64,000 bases of DNA from Hylemonella gracilis. Lineage in GTDB: Bacteria; Pseudomonadota; Gammaproteobacteria; Burkholderiales; Burkholderiaceae_C. The stretch lies in the NCBI RefSeq assembly GCF_004328645.1, contig NZ_CP031395.1, positions 2,009,501 through 2,073,500 of the forward strand. The letters are read 5' to 3'. Positions 57,248 through 64,000 of the stretch are shown piece after piece. The translations under genes were made by a program, and so were the position numbers. Below the pieces are notes generated by a model. The model did not search any database, was not told where the DNA came from, and saw nothing but the letters and a program-made list of their open reading frames with translations. The stretch's first letter is position 1. Each line of letters starts with the position of its first letter.

Positions 57248-58318
57248 TCAGGCCAGCGCCGGATAGTCCGTGTAGCCCTTCGCGCCCGGCGTGTAGAAGG
57301 TGTTGGCGTCCGGCGCGTTGAGCGCCGCACCGCGCTGGTAGCGCGCCACCAGATCCGGATTCGAGATGAAGGGGCGGCCATAGCCGACCAGGTCGCCCAC
57401 GCCGTCCTTGAGCGCCTGCTCGCCGCTGGCCGCGTCGAAGCCTCCGGCGGCGATGAAGGTGCCGTCAAAGGCCGCCCGCAGCTTGGCCTTCAGATCCGCC
57501 GGCACCTGGGGCGCGCCCATCGCCGAATGGTCCAGCACGTGCAGGTAGGCCAGCTTGAGCGCCGAGAGTTCACGCACCAGCGCGAGGTACTGGGCGTCCT
57601 GTTCCGGGTAGTGGCCGGTGCCGTTGAACACACCGTAGGGTGACAGGCGGATGCCGACCTTGTCCGCGCCAATTGCGGCCACGCAGGCGCGCGCAATGTC
57701 CAGCGCGAAGCGGTTGCGTTTTTCGGCGCTGCCACCGTAGGCGTCGTTGCGCTGGTTGACGTTGGCGTTCAGGAACTGCTCGATCAGGTAACCGTTGGCA
57801 CCGTGCAGTTCAATGCCATCGAAACCGGCCTCGACCGCGAGCTTGGCGGCGTTGACGTATTCACCGATGGCCCGCTCGATGTCGGCTTGCGTCATGGCGC
57901 GGGGCGCAGTGTGGGGCTGCATGCCCTTGGCGTCGGTGTAGATCTCGCCCGGCAGCAGCGCGTCGGTCGGGCCGATCACTTCGGCCCCGGCCGGCAGGTT
58001 GACCGCGGCGCTGACGCGGCCGGTGTGCATCAGCTGCACGAAGATCTTGCCGCCCTTGGCATGCACCGCACTGGTGACCTGTTTCCAGCCCGCCACCTGC
58101 GCGGCGTTGTAGAGGCCGGGAATGCGCGTGTAGCCCAGGCCATTGGGCGAGGGTGAAGTGCCCTCAGTGATGATCAAGCCGGCGCCGGCGCGTTGACCGT
58201 AGTACTCGGCCATCAGGGCGTTGGGCGTGTTGCCCTCGGCGCGGCTGCGGGTCATCGGCGACATGACCAGGCGGTTCTTGAGTTTGAGGGCTCGGCCGGA
58301 ATAGGAGTCAAACAGCAT
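57248..58318 (-). CDS. Old Yellow Enzyme family alkene reductase (NemA-like)
   Basis: An FMN-dependent NAD(P)H ene-reductase. 356 residues: LKNRLVMSPMTRSRAE with the flavin-binding start, TEGTSPSPNGLGY, FDGIELHGANGYLIEQFL carrying the His-Ala-Asn substrate pair, and NDAYGGSAEKRNRF. It reduces activated alkenes such as N-ethylmaleimide, nitro-esters or quinone-like electrophiles. The gene is followed downstream by pmdC on the other strand, and shares its strand with an HxlR regulator that probably controls it. Confidence 0.9.
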   Translation of the reverse strand: MLFDSYSGRALKLKNRLVMSPMTRSRAEGNTPNALMAEYYGQRAGAGLIITEGTSPSPNGLGYTRIPGLYNAAQVAGWKQVTSAVHAKGGKIFVQLMHTGRVSAAVNLPAGAEVIGPTDALLPGEIYTDAKGMQPHTAPRAMTQADIERAIGEYVNAAKLAVEAGFDGIELHGANGYLIEQFLNANVNQRNDAYGGSAEKRNRFALDIARACVAAIGADKVGIRLSPYGVFNGTGHYPEQDAQYLALVRELSALKLAYLHVLDHSAMGAPQVPADLKAKLRAAFDGTFIAAGGFDAASGEQALKDGVGDLVGYGRPFISNPDLVARYQRGAALNAPDANTFYTPGAKGYTDYPALA

Positions 58319-58429
58319 GGGGCTCTTTCTAGAAGTTCTCGTTGGGTTGACGGATTTCCTCGGGCGGGAGGCCCAGCCGGAAACCGGGTACAGCTGAGGG
58401 CGGTTTCAGGGATTTCAAGCAGCGGCTCC

Positions 58430-58861
58430 TCAGCCCGCCGCCCGGTGGCGCTGGATGCGCGGCAGGTTGCCTTCCACCCAGTCGGCCAGTTCGCGCACAT
58501 GCAGGCCGATCTCGTAGCCCATGGGCGTGAGTGTGTAGTCCACGCGCGGCGGCATCACGGGGTGCGCGTGGCGGCTGACGAAACCGTCCAATTCCAGGTC
58601 CTGTAGGGCCTGGGCCAGCATGCGTTCGCTCACGCCATCGATGCGGCGGCGCAGCTCGCTGAAGCGCAGTGTGCCCTCCAGCAAGGCCACCAGCACCAGG
58701 CTGCCCCAGCGGCCGGTCACGTGGTTGAGGATCTGCCGCGAGGGGCAGGCGGCGGCGAAGAGGTCGCCGCGCCGGGTCTTGGGGCGCGCCCTGGCCTCGG
58801 CGGCCAGGGGCTTGGCCCGGCTCGCGGGGCGCGAAGGGGTGACGGTGTCGCTGCTGCTCAT
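58430..58861 (-). CDS. HxlR-family transcriptional regulator (likely electrophile/quinone responsive)
   Basis: A 143-residue winged-helix protein from the ATG at 58861. CPSRQILNHVTGRWGSLVLVALLEG is the HxlR core with the conserved N-terminal Cys that acts as redox or electrophile sensor in QorR/YodB-type proteins. It is followed by RRRIDGVSERMLAQALQDLELDGFVSR. Divergent from the QorB-like gene and upstream of the Old Yellow Enzyme, so both are probable targets. The frame continues upstream to 58981 but enters the operator region. Confidence 0.85.
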   Translation of the reverse strand: MSSSDTVTPSRPASRAKPLAAEARARPKTRRGDLFAAACPSRQILNHVTGRWGSLVLVALLEGTLRFSELRRRIDGVSERMLAQALQDLELDGFVSRHAHPVMPPRVDYTLTPMGYEIGLHVRELADWVEGNLPRIQRHRAAG

Positions 58862-58907
58862 CGGTCTTTCCTTCCTGGGGTTGCCGACGCGTCCGCGCGC
58901 CGTTCCA

Positions 58908-58943
58908 TACTTACATTTTTGTGCGTACTTACTAAAAGTGCGC
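58908..58943. promoter_or_regulatory. tandem direct repeat, candidate HxlR operator
   Basis: TACTTAC occurs at 58908-58914 and 58926-58932 with an 18-base period; each copy is followed by an A/T-rich stretch and GTGCG. HxlR proteins bind paired direct repeats. It lies in the divergent gap between the HxlR gene and the QorB-like gene, close to their promoters. Confidence 0.55.
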
Positions 58944-58992
58944 GTGATGCCTATTATCCAGGCCTTCCCCATCCACCACAAGGAGTTTGATC

Positions 58993-59847
58993 ATGATCGC
59001 CATCACCGGTGCCACTGGCCAGCTGGGCCGCCTCGTCGTCGAAGGCCTGCTGGCCAGCCAGCCTGCCTCGTCCATCGTCGCCATCGTGCGTGACCCGGCC
59101 AAGGCCACCGCCTGGGCGGCGCGCGGCGTGCAGGTGCGCCAGGGCGACTACACCCAGCCGGCGGCGCTGGCCCAGGCCCTGCAAGGCGTGGACAAGTTGC
59201 TGCTGATTTCCTCCAGCGAGGTCGGCCAGCGTACGGCCCAGCACCGCAACGTGATTGACGCCGCCCGTCAGGCTGGCGTGAAGCTGGTGGCCTACACCAG
59301 CATCCTGCGTGCTGACAGCTCGCCGCTGGGCCTGGCGCGCGAGCACCGCGAGACCGAAGCGCTGCTGCGCGGCTCCGGCCTGTCGCATGTGTTGCTGCGC
59401 AATGGCTGGTACACCGAAAACTACACGGCCAGCGCTCCGGCCGCCGTGCAGCACGGCGCGGTGCTGGGCAGTGCCGGCACGGGCCGTTATTCCTTCGCCG
59501 CGCGGGCTGATTACGCCGCCGCCGCCGTGGCCGTGCTGACCCAGGAAGGGCAGGCCGGTCGTGTCTACGAACTGGCTGGCGACCAGGCCTACACCCTGGC
59601 CGACTACGCCGCCGAAATCGCGCGCCTGTCCGGCAAGCCCGTGGCCTACCAGAACCTGCCCGAAGCGGAGTACGCCAAGGCGCTGGTGCAGATCGGCCTG
59701 CCGGACTTCGTGGCGGCCATGCTGGCCGAATCCGATGTCGGTGCGTCCAAGGGCGCCTTGTTCGACGAGGGCCGCGCGCTCAGTCGCCTGATCGGTCGCC
59801 CGACCACGCCGGTGGCCGAGAGCATCAAGGCCGCTTTGAAGGGTTGA
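58993..59847 (+). CDS. NmrA-like NAD(P)H:quinone oxidoreductase (QorB/YtfG type)
   Basis: An atypical SDR reductase of quinones. 284 residues from the ATG at 58993 (AAGGAG upstream): IAITGATGQLGRLVVEGLLA nucleotide site, LLLISSSEVGQR, LRNGWYTENYT and FAARADYAAAAVAVL. It is divergent from the HxlR regulator as in qorB/qorR pairs. Together with the Old Yellow Enzyme it would protect against quinones formed from catechols. Confidence 0.88.
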   Translation: MIAITGATGQLGRLVVEGLLASQPASSIVAIVRDPAKATAWAARGVQVRQGDYTQPAALAQALQGVDKLLLISSSEVGQRTAQHRNVIDAARQAGVKLVAYTSILRADSSPLGLAREHRETEALLRGSGLSHVLLRNGWYTENYTASAPAAVQHGAVLGSAGTGRYSFAARADYAAAAVAVLTQEGQAGRVYELAGDQAYTLADYAAEIARLSGKPVAYQNLPEAEYAKALVQIGLPDFVAAMLAESDVGASKGALFDEGRALSRLIGRPTTPVAESIKAALKG

Positions 59848-59885
59848 GCGGGCGTATCGGCCGGGCTGACGCGTTCAGCCAGCCG

Positions 59886-59915
59886 GGCGGGCCGCCTCCG
59901 GAGGAGGGGCCCGCC
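59886..59915 (+). repeat. GC-rich hairpin upstream of the MksF/JetA-like gene
   Basis: Perfect arms GGCGGGCC (59886-59893) and GGCCCGCC (59908-59915) around gcctccggaggagg, itself palindromic. No T run. It sits between the quinone reductase stop and the first gene of the SMC-type operon, so it may separate the two transcription units. Confidence 0.5.
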
Positions 59916-59939
59916 ATCTATGGCCTAATCGCGGGCCAG

Positions 59940-61463
59940 ATGCAAGCAGAAGACAGAATCCTTCCCGTTCCCGCGCCTCTGGCCCCGTCGCCCGCCGATT
60001 TGCCGCACCTGCCGCCTTCCGAGGCCGAGGACGCTACGCCGGACACTCCCTTCGAATCCTTCTTCCGTGAACCGGAGCTGGCGCAGCAGGCCCCCTTGGC
60101 CTGGGCGCTGACCCAGCGCCAGCCGCTGATCGACGCGGTGCGCGGCCTATTGGGCGGTCCGCAGGCGGTCGCCCGGCTGCGCCTGTGGTGCTTCATGGAA
60201 CTGGCCAGCCAGCCCCAGGGCCGACTGCAGCGCGAGGACATCCAGCAACTCTTCCATGTCCTCAAGCCCGAGGCGCTGGACATGGCTCTGCGCCGTCTGC
60301 GCGAGCTGGGCCTGCTGGTCTGGGACACGGGCAGCCAGGACTACCGCCTCTCACCACTGGCGCAGCAGGTGCAGGGTCTGCTCGCGCCCCTGACGCGTTC
60401 GGGCGACGCGGACGACGAAGAAATGGCCGCCCTGTTGGCCCAGGTGGCCGGCGCCCAAGCCCTGGGCCTGGCCGACGCCAGCCAGCTGCGCCATCTGCAC
60501 GCCCAGCTCACGCGCCTGCATGACGAATTCGCCGAGGCCATCACCAGCGGCTCCGAAGCCCGCCTGCGCGCTGCCGCGCCGCGTTTTGATCGCGCCCTGA
60601 CCCTGGTCGCTCGCGCGGGCGAGGCGCTGACCGCCCTGATTCGCGGCGACGCGCGCGGACCGGGCTCGAACGATGCCGCGGGCGAGGCCATGCAGGACGT
60701 GGCCGACGCCCGCCTGGAACGCGAGGCGCGCGCCCTGGGCCAGGCCCAGGCCCGCCTGCTGACCATGGCCAGCCAGTTCACCCGCGCGCTGCAGCAGGCC
60801 GACCGCCAGCGCGTCACCCTGGGCAGCACGGGCGTAACCAGTTCCGATGTGCGAGCCTGGCTGCAAGCGCAGTTGCAGCAGCATGGCCCGGCCTTCGGCC
60901 AGTTGCTCGAAGACGCCCTGGCCAGCACCGTGCGCCCGGTCTTCGTCAGCCCGCACGACCTGCTGGACGTGACCGAAGCCGAATTCGAGCGCGACCGGCC
61001 CGACCCCGACCGGCCCCAGGGCCTGCCGCCCGCCGTCGCCGCGCAGCCCGGCACCATGGAGACCCTGCGCATGCCCACCGAGCTGGATGACTTCATCCAC
61101 AAGCTGGCGGCCTGGAACCAAACCGCCGCCCGGCCGCACGATCTGCAAGAGGCGGTGCTGGGCGAGACCGACGCACAAGCCCCCGGCGCGCAGGAAGGGG
61201 CGGGCACCGCCGGCACCGGCCGTTACGCCCAGGCCTCCTACCGCATGCAACTGCTGCCGCTGCTGGGCGATGCCCAGGCCCGCACGCTCAAGGGCCAGAC
61301 CGGCGACTTCGCACGCTCGCCCTGGCGCGTGGCGCTGAGTCCGCAAACGCGCACCTTGTCCGCGCAGGAGGGGGGGCCGGTCGCCACCTTGAGCGAGGGA
61401 CAGCTTTACCCCGAAAATACGCAGTTCCCCGAAACCGGCCCCGACGAATCTTCCACCCCATGA
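59940..61463 (+). CDS. MksF/JetA-like kleisin subunit of an SMC complex
   Basis: A 507-residue protein from the ATG at 59940 (the frame runs back to a TTG at 59844 that overlaps the previous gene). The N-terminal third has a winged-helix-like segment (WCFMELASQPQGRLQREDIQQ, then LRRLRELGLLVWDTGSQDYRL). The middle is helical and likely coiled coil. The C-terminus has a short conserved-looking block (YAQASYRMQLLPLL ... FARSPWRVALSP). The arrangement, size and position fit the MukF/MksF/JetA kleisin. The stop overlaps the next gene by 4 bases (ATGA). No enzyme motif is seen. The name rests on operon context and fold resemblance, not a database match. Confidence 0.65.
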   Translation: MQAEDRILPVPAPLAPSPADLPHLPPSEAEDATPDTPFESFFREPELAQQAPLAWALTQRQPLIDAVRGLLGGPQAVARLRLWCFMELASQPQGRLQREDIQQLFHVLKPEALDMALRRLRELGLLVWDTGSQDYRLSPLAQQVQGLLAPLTRSGDADDEEMAALLAQVAGAQALGLADASQLRHLHAQLTRLHDEFAEAITSGSEARLRAAAPRFDRALTLVARAGEALTALIRGDARGPGSNDAAGEAMQDVADARLEREARALGQAQARLLTMASQFTRALQQADRQRVTLGSTGVTSSDVRAWLQAQLQQHGPAFGQLLEDALASTVRPVFVSPHDLLDVTEAEFERDRPDPDRPQGLPPAVAAQPGTMETLRMPTELDDFIHKLAAWNQTAARPHDLQEAVLGETDAQAPGAQEGAGTAGTGRYAQASYRMQLLPLLGDAQARTLKGQTGDFARSPWRVALSPQTRTLSAQEGGPVATLSEGQLYPENTQFPETGPDESSTP

Positions 61464-62170
61464 CCGTTCCCCTGGACGATGCCGCCGTGCTGGCGGCGCA
61501 GCTGCTGGCCCGACGCTGGCTGCCGCGCCAGCATCCCCTGGTCAAGCGCGCCCTGATCGATGCCGAGCTCTGGCAGGCCGTTCAAGATCGCCTGGCCCAG
61601 GTGGGCCTGAGCCTGGTGGACAACCTGCACGCCGACCACGTGGCCGTGGCCCTGCGACGCGAGGCGCAGAGCGCTGTCTTCGGCGAAGCGGGCTTGAACG
61701 CCAACAACAATGTGGACCTGCCGCGCGACGCCGTCTCCCTGCTGGTGGTGCTGTGGTCGCTGATCGTCTTGCCCAAGCGCGAGCGCCAGGCCGCGCGCGC
61801 GGGCAACGAGGACGATGGCCAGAACGAGATGTTCCGCGCCGACAAGCCCCTGCCCACGGCCGCGCAAGTCAGCCCCCTGATTTCCTACAAGGCCCTGCTG
61901 GCCGACTTTGGCGAACAGCTCGGCCGCAAGCTGCGGCTGGACACCAACCTCAAGCGCCTGGAAGCGCAGGGCTTCATCACCCGCAAGGGCGACGACATCG
62001 CCGAAGGCCCGCTGCTGGACCTGCTGCTGGACTACGACACCCTGGCGCCGCGCATCCTGGACGGCGTGGTGGGCGAGGTGCTGGCCCGCGCCAAGGCCGC
62101 GGCGCCTTCCGCGACTCCCGCCACGCCTTCCGTGTCCTCGGACGCGACACCCCCGGAGGCCCAGGACTGA
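61460..62170 (+). CDS. MksE/JetB-like subunit of an SMC complex
   Basis: A 236-residue predicted winged-helix protein. LGRKLRLDTNLKRLEAQGFIT resembles the recognition region of MukE/MksE/DUF4194 proteins, and DAVSLLVVLWSLIVLPKRERQ lies in the middle. The last 30 residues are Ala/Pro/Thr-rich and probably disordered. Position between a kleisin-like and an SMC gene, with a 4-base overlap upstream and 1-base overlap (TGATG) downstream, fits MksE/JetB. Expected to dimerise and bridge the kleisin. Confidence 0.65.
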   Translation: MTVPLDDAAVLAAQLLARRWLPRQHPLVKRALIDAELWQAVQDRLAQVGLSLVDNLHADHVAVALRREAQSAVFGEAGLNANNNVDLPRDAVSLLVVLWSLIVLPKRERQAARAGNEDDGQNEMFRADKPLPTAAQVSPLISYKALLADFGEQLGRKLRLDTNLKRLEAQGFITRKGDDIAEGPLLDLLLDYDTLAPRILDGVVGEVLARAKAAAPSATPATPSVSSDATPPEAQD

Positions 62171-64000
62171 TGTTTCACCTGCAAAGCCTCGAACTGCTGC
62201 ACTGGGACTACTGCCAGCGCCTGACCCTGCCGCTGGACGGCGCCATCATCACCGTGGCCGGGCCCAATGGCTCGGGCAAGACCACGCTGCTCGATGCCAT
62301 GCGCACCCTGCTGGGCCTGGAATGCTCGGGCGGGCGCAGCTACAAGACCTACGCGCGCCACGCCAAGGCCGACACCGCCTGGCTGCGCGCCACCGTGGAC
62401 AACCTGCCGCGCAACCGCCAGGCCGCCAGCCGGCCCTTCGCGCGCAACCTGCTGTACACCGACCAGGTCACGCTGGTGTGCCGCATCGAGCGCAACGGCG
62501 GTGACTGGCAACGCCGTTACGCCATGGTCGAGGGCGACATGCCCATTGAAGAACTGGCCCAGAAGCCCGAGAAGGAATGGCTCGGCATCGAGCACTGGAA
62601 GAAGCGCCTCGAAGGCGCGGGCCTGTCGCGCGCCATCGCCCGCGTGCTGGCGCTGGAGCAGGGCCAGACCGACCGCCTCTGCGAGTACTCGCCCAAGGAA
62701 TTGCTGCGCCTGGTCTTCGACGTGTTCGGCGACCAGGAGGTGCTGGACCGCTACGAAGAAGCGCGCCAGCACCAGCGCCAGCTGAGCGAGGAGGTTGAGG
62801 CCGCGCAGCGTGAACTCACGCACGGCCAGGCCCAGCTCGCCCAGTTGGAGGCGCGCGCCAACCTCTACCGCCAGCACCAGGCCAAGCTGCGCGAGCGTGA
62901 ACAGCTCGCCACCGAAATCATCCCCGTGCTGGCCTGGGCCGAGGAACGGCAGGAACTGGCCGGCAAGCTGCGCGAGCTGCACCGCCAGCGCCTGCACCAG
63001 GCCGGTGAAGCGCGCCAGCGCGCCGACTACAAGCGCCGCTTGCTGGACGCGCTGCAGGCGCAGCAAACCGCCGAACAACAGGTGGGTCTGCTCAAGACCC
63101 AGCGCGACGAGGCGCAGACCACACTGGACGAAGCCCGCGCCGCCGAGAAACCGGTGGAGCACTTGCTCAAGCAGGCGCAGGAGTTGCAGGAACTCGCCGC
63201 CGTCGAAGGCGACGCCGCGCAACTCGCCCAGCGTCTTGCCGAGCTGGAAGCCGCCAAGGCCACGCTGGCCGCCGACTGGCAGCAGGCCAAGGCGGACCGC
63301 GTCAAGGCCCAGGCGGCGTTGGATGCACTGCAAGGCCAACGCCTGGCTCCGCCGCCGCCCGAGGTGCAGCGCTTTCTGCGCGTGCTGCGCGGTGAAGGCA
63401 TCGCCCACCACGTGCTGGCCGACGTGGTCGAGATCACCGACGAACACTGGCGCGCCGCCGCCGAGGGCGTGCTGCGCGGCGCGCGCTGGGTGGTGGTGCT
63501 GGACCAGGCGCAGGACGAAGCCCGCGCCCTGGCCCTGGCCGAGCGCGAGCGTTACCGCCACTACCTCGTCGCGCAGGCCGAGGCCGCGCCGACCAAGCCC
63601 GAGGCACACAGTCTGCTGGCCGTGCTGCGCTTCTCGGCCGCCGTGCCCGCCTGGCTGCTCAAGCAGCTGGCGCAGATCCGCCGCGTGGACAGCACGGCGG
63701 AGGGCCTGAAGCTGGGCGCTGGCACCGAATGGATCACGCCCGAAGCCTACTGGCGCGACGCGCGCGGCGGTCGCAGCGTCTGGGTGGACCCGGCCCAGCA
63801 CCAGTTCGGCGCCGCGGCCCTGACGGCGCGGCGCGCGTCCATCGAGGCGCGATTGGCGCAGCTGGACGCGCAACTGACACAGACCGCCCAGCGCCAGACC
63901 GACACCCAGCGCCAGCTCGACGCCGCCAAGGAGGCCAGCAAGGGCCACCGCGCCGCCGAGGAGCTGGCGCGCCGCAGCGAAGAATTCGCGCAGGCGCGCG
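62170..64000 (+). CDS. SMC-family ATPase (MksB/JetC-like), truncated by the window edge
   Basis: At least 610 residues are present and the 3' end lies outside the window. The N-terminal ATPase half starts MFHLQSLELLHWDYC and has Walker A VAGPNGSGKTTLLDAM. ALEQGQTDRLCEYSPKELL resembles the Q-loop region of SMC proteins, then VFDVFGDQEVLDRYEEARQH leads to long coiled coil rich in Ala, Gln, Glu and Arg. A globular, hinge-like segment follows around residues 395-480 (VQRFLRVLRGEGIAHHVLAD), then coiled coil resumes. The C-terminal signature and Walker B half are not in the window. Motor of the putative condensin or Wadjet complex. Confidence 0.78.
   Translation, partial: MFHLQSLELLHWDYCQRLTLPLDGAIITVAGPNGSGKTTLLDAMRTLLGLECSGGRSYKTYARHAKADTAWLRATVDNLPRNRQAASRPFARNLLYTDQVTLVCRIERNGGDWQRRYAMVEGDMPIEELAQKPEKEWLGIEHWKKRLEGAGLSRAIARVLALEQGQTDRLCEYSPKELLRLVFDVFGDQEVLDRYEEARQHQRQLSEEVEAAQRELTHGQAQLAQLEARANLYRQHQAKLREREQLATEIIPVLAWAEERQELAGKLRELHRQRLHQAGEARQRADYKRRLLDALQAQQTAEQQVGLLKTQRDEAQTTLDEARAAEKPVEHLLKQAQELQELAAVEGDAAQLAQRLAELEAAKATLAADWQQAKADRVKAQAALDALQGQRLAPPPPEVQRFLRVLRGEGIAHHVLADVVEITDEHWRAAAEGVLRGARWVVVLDQAQDEARALALAERERYRHYLVAQAEAAPTKPEAHSLLAVLRFSAAVPAWLLKQLAQIRRVDSTAEGLKLGAGTEWITPEAYWRDARGGRSVWVDPAQHQFGAAALTARRASIEARLAQLDAQLTQTAQRQTDTQRQLDAAKEASKGHRAAEELARRSEEFAQAR

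Noticed and set aside
62032..63948. A 638-codon minus-strand open frame
   Set aside because: Antisense shadow of the SMC gene; Leu/Gly/Gln-rich with no motif, while the plus frame has Walker A and coiled coil.

Overview
The window is high-GC DNA with tightly packed, often overlapping genes. Gene content and order point to a betaproteobacterium of the order Burkholderiales, most likely a Comamonadaceae-type aromatic degrader. The main indicators are the pstSCAB-phoU-phoB-phoR order, the rpmE2/rho/trxA/AddB-like/AddA-like block, many Bug-type solute-binding proteins, and a complete protocatechuate 4,5-cleavage (pmd/lig) operon. I saw no tRNA, rRNA, CRISPR array, insertion sequence or prophage.

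Layout. 1-9042: phosphate regulon, with a Tat-exported PhoX phosphatase (running off the left edge) divergent from pstSCAB-phoU-phoB-phoR; two Pho-box-like sites lie between them. 9101-13556 (minus): an orphan branched-chain-type binding protein, a MATE transporter and a membrane glycosyltransferase broken by a frameshift in a G tract. 13628-22300: L31 type B, Rho and thioredoxin with terminators, then an AddB-like nuclease and an AddA-like helicase; the helicase is also frameshifted at a G tract. 22385-27491: a PhoD phosphatase, a nucleotide-sugar dehydrogenase with kdsA, a GST, and a small winged-helix regulator.

27655-33783: a minus-strand hydroxycinnamate (ferulate/coumarate-type) operon of crotonase, feruloyl-CoA synthase, SDR, Bug protein and MarR regulator, divergent from an amidohydrolase. 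34084-38693: an ABC uptake operon of the Liv type, with a strong terminator between the binding protein and the permease. 38742-42556: two Bug proteins flanking a chemoreceptor. 42690-46765 (minus): a PotDABC-type ABC transporter. 46969-50164 (minus): aminotransferase, shikimate-dehydrogenase-like protein and LysR regulator. The LysR gene is divergent from 50335-57208, which holds genes matching the Comamonas pmdE-F-D-A-B-C order. Two binding-protein-fold genes accompany them and no pmdU or pmdK is seen here.

57248-59847: an Old Yellow Enzyme, an HxlR regulator and a QorB-like quinone reductase. 59940-64000: three overlapping genes that look like kleisin (MksF/JetA), MksE/JetB and an SMC ATPase (MksB/JetC, cut by the window edge), i.e. 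an Mks condensin or Wadjet-type plasmid defence locus.

Together the middle and right parts describe uptake, sensing and degradation of lignin-derived phenylpropanoids: hydroxycinnamates to protocatechuate to pyruvate and oxaloacetate. Enzymes for the step linking the two modules (aldehyde dehydrogenase, vanillate demethylase, p-hydroxybenzoate hydroxylase) are not in the window. The left part is phosphate acquisition. The SMC locus at the right edge is the best candidate for an unusual system.
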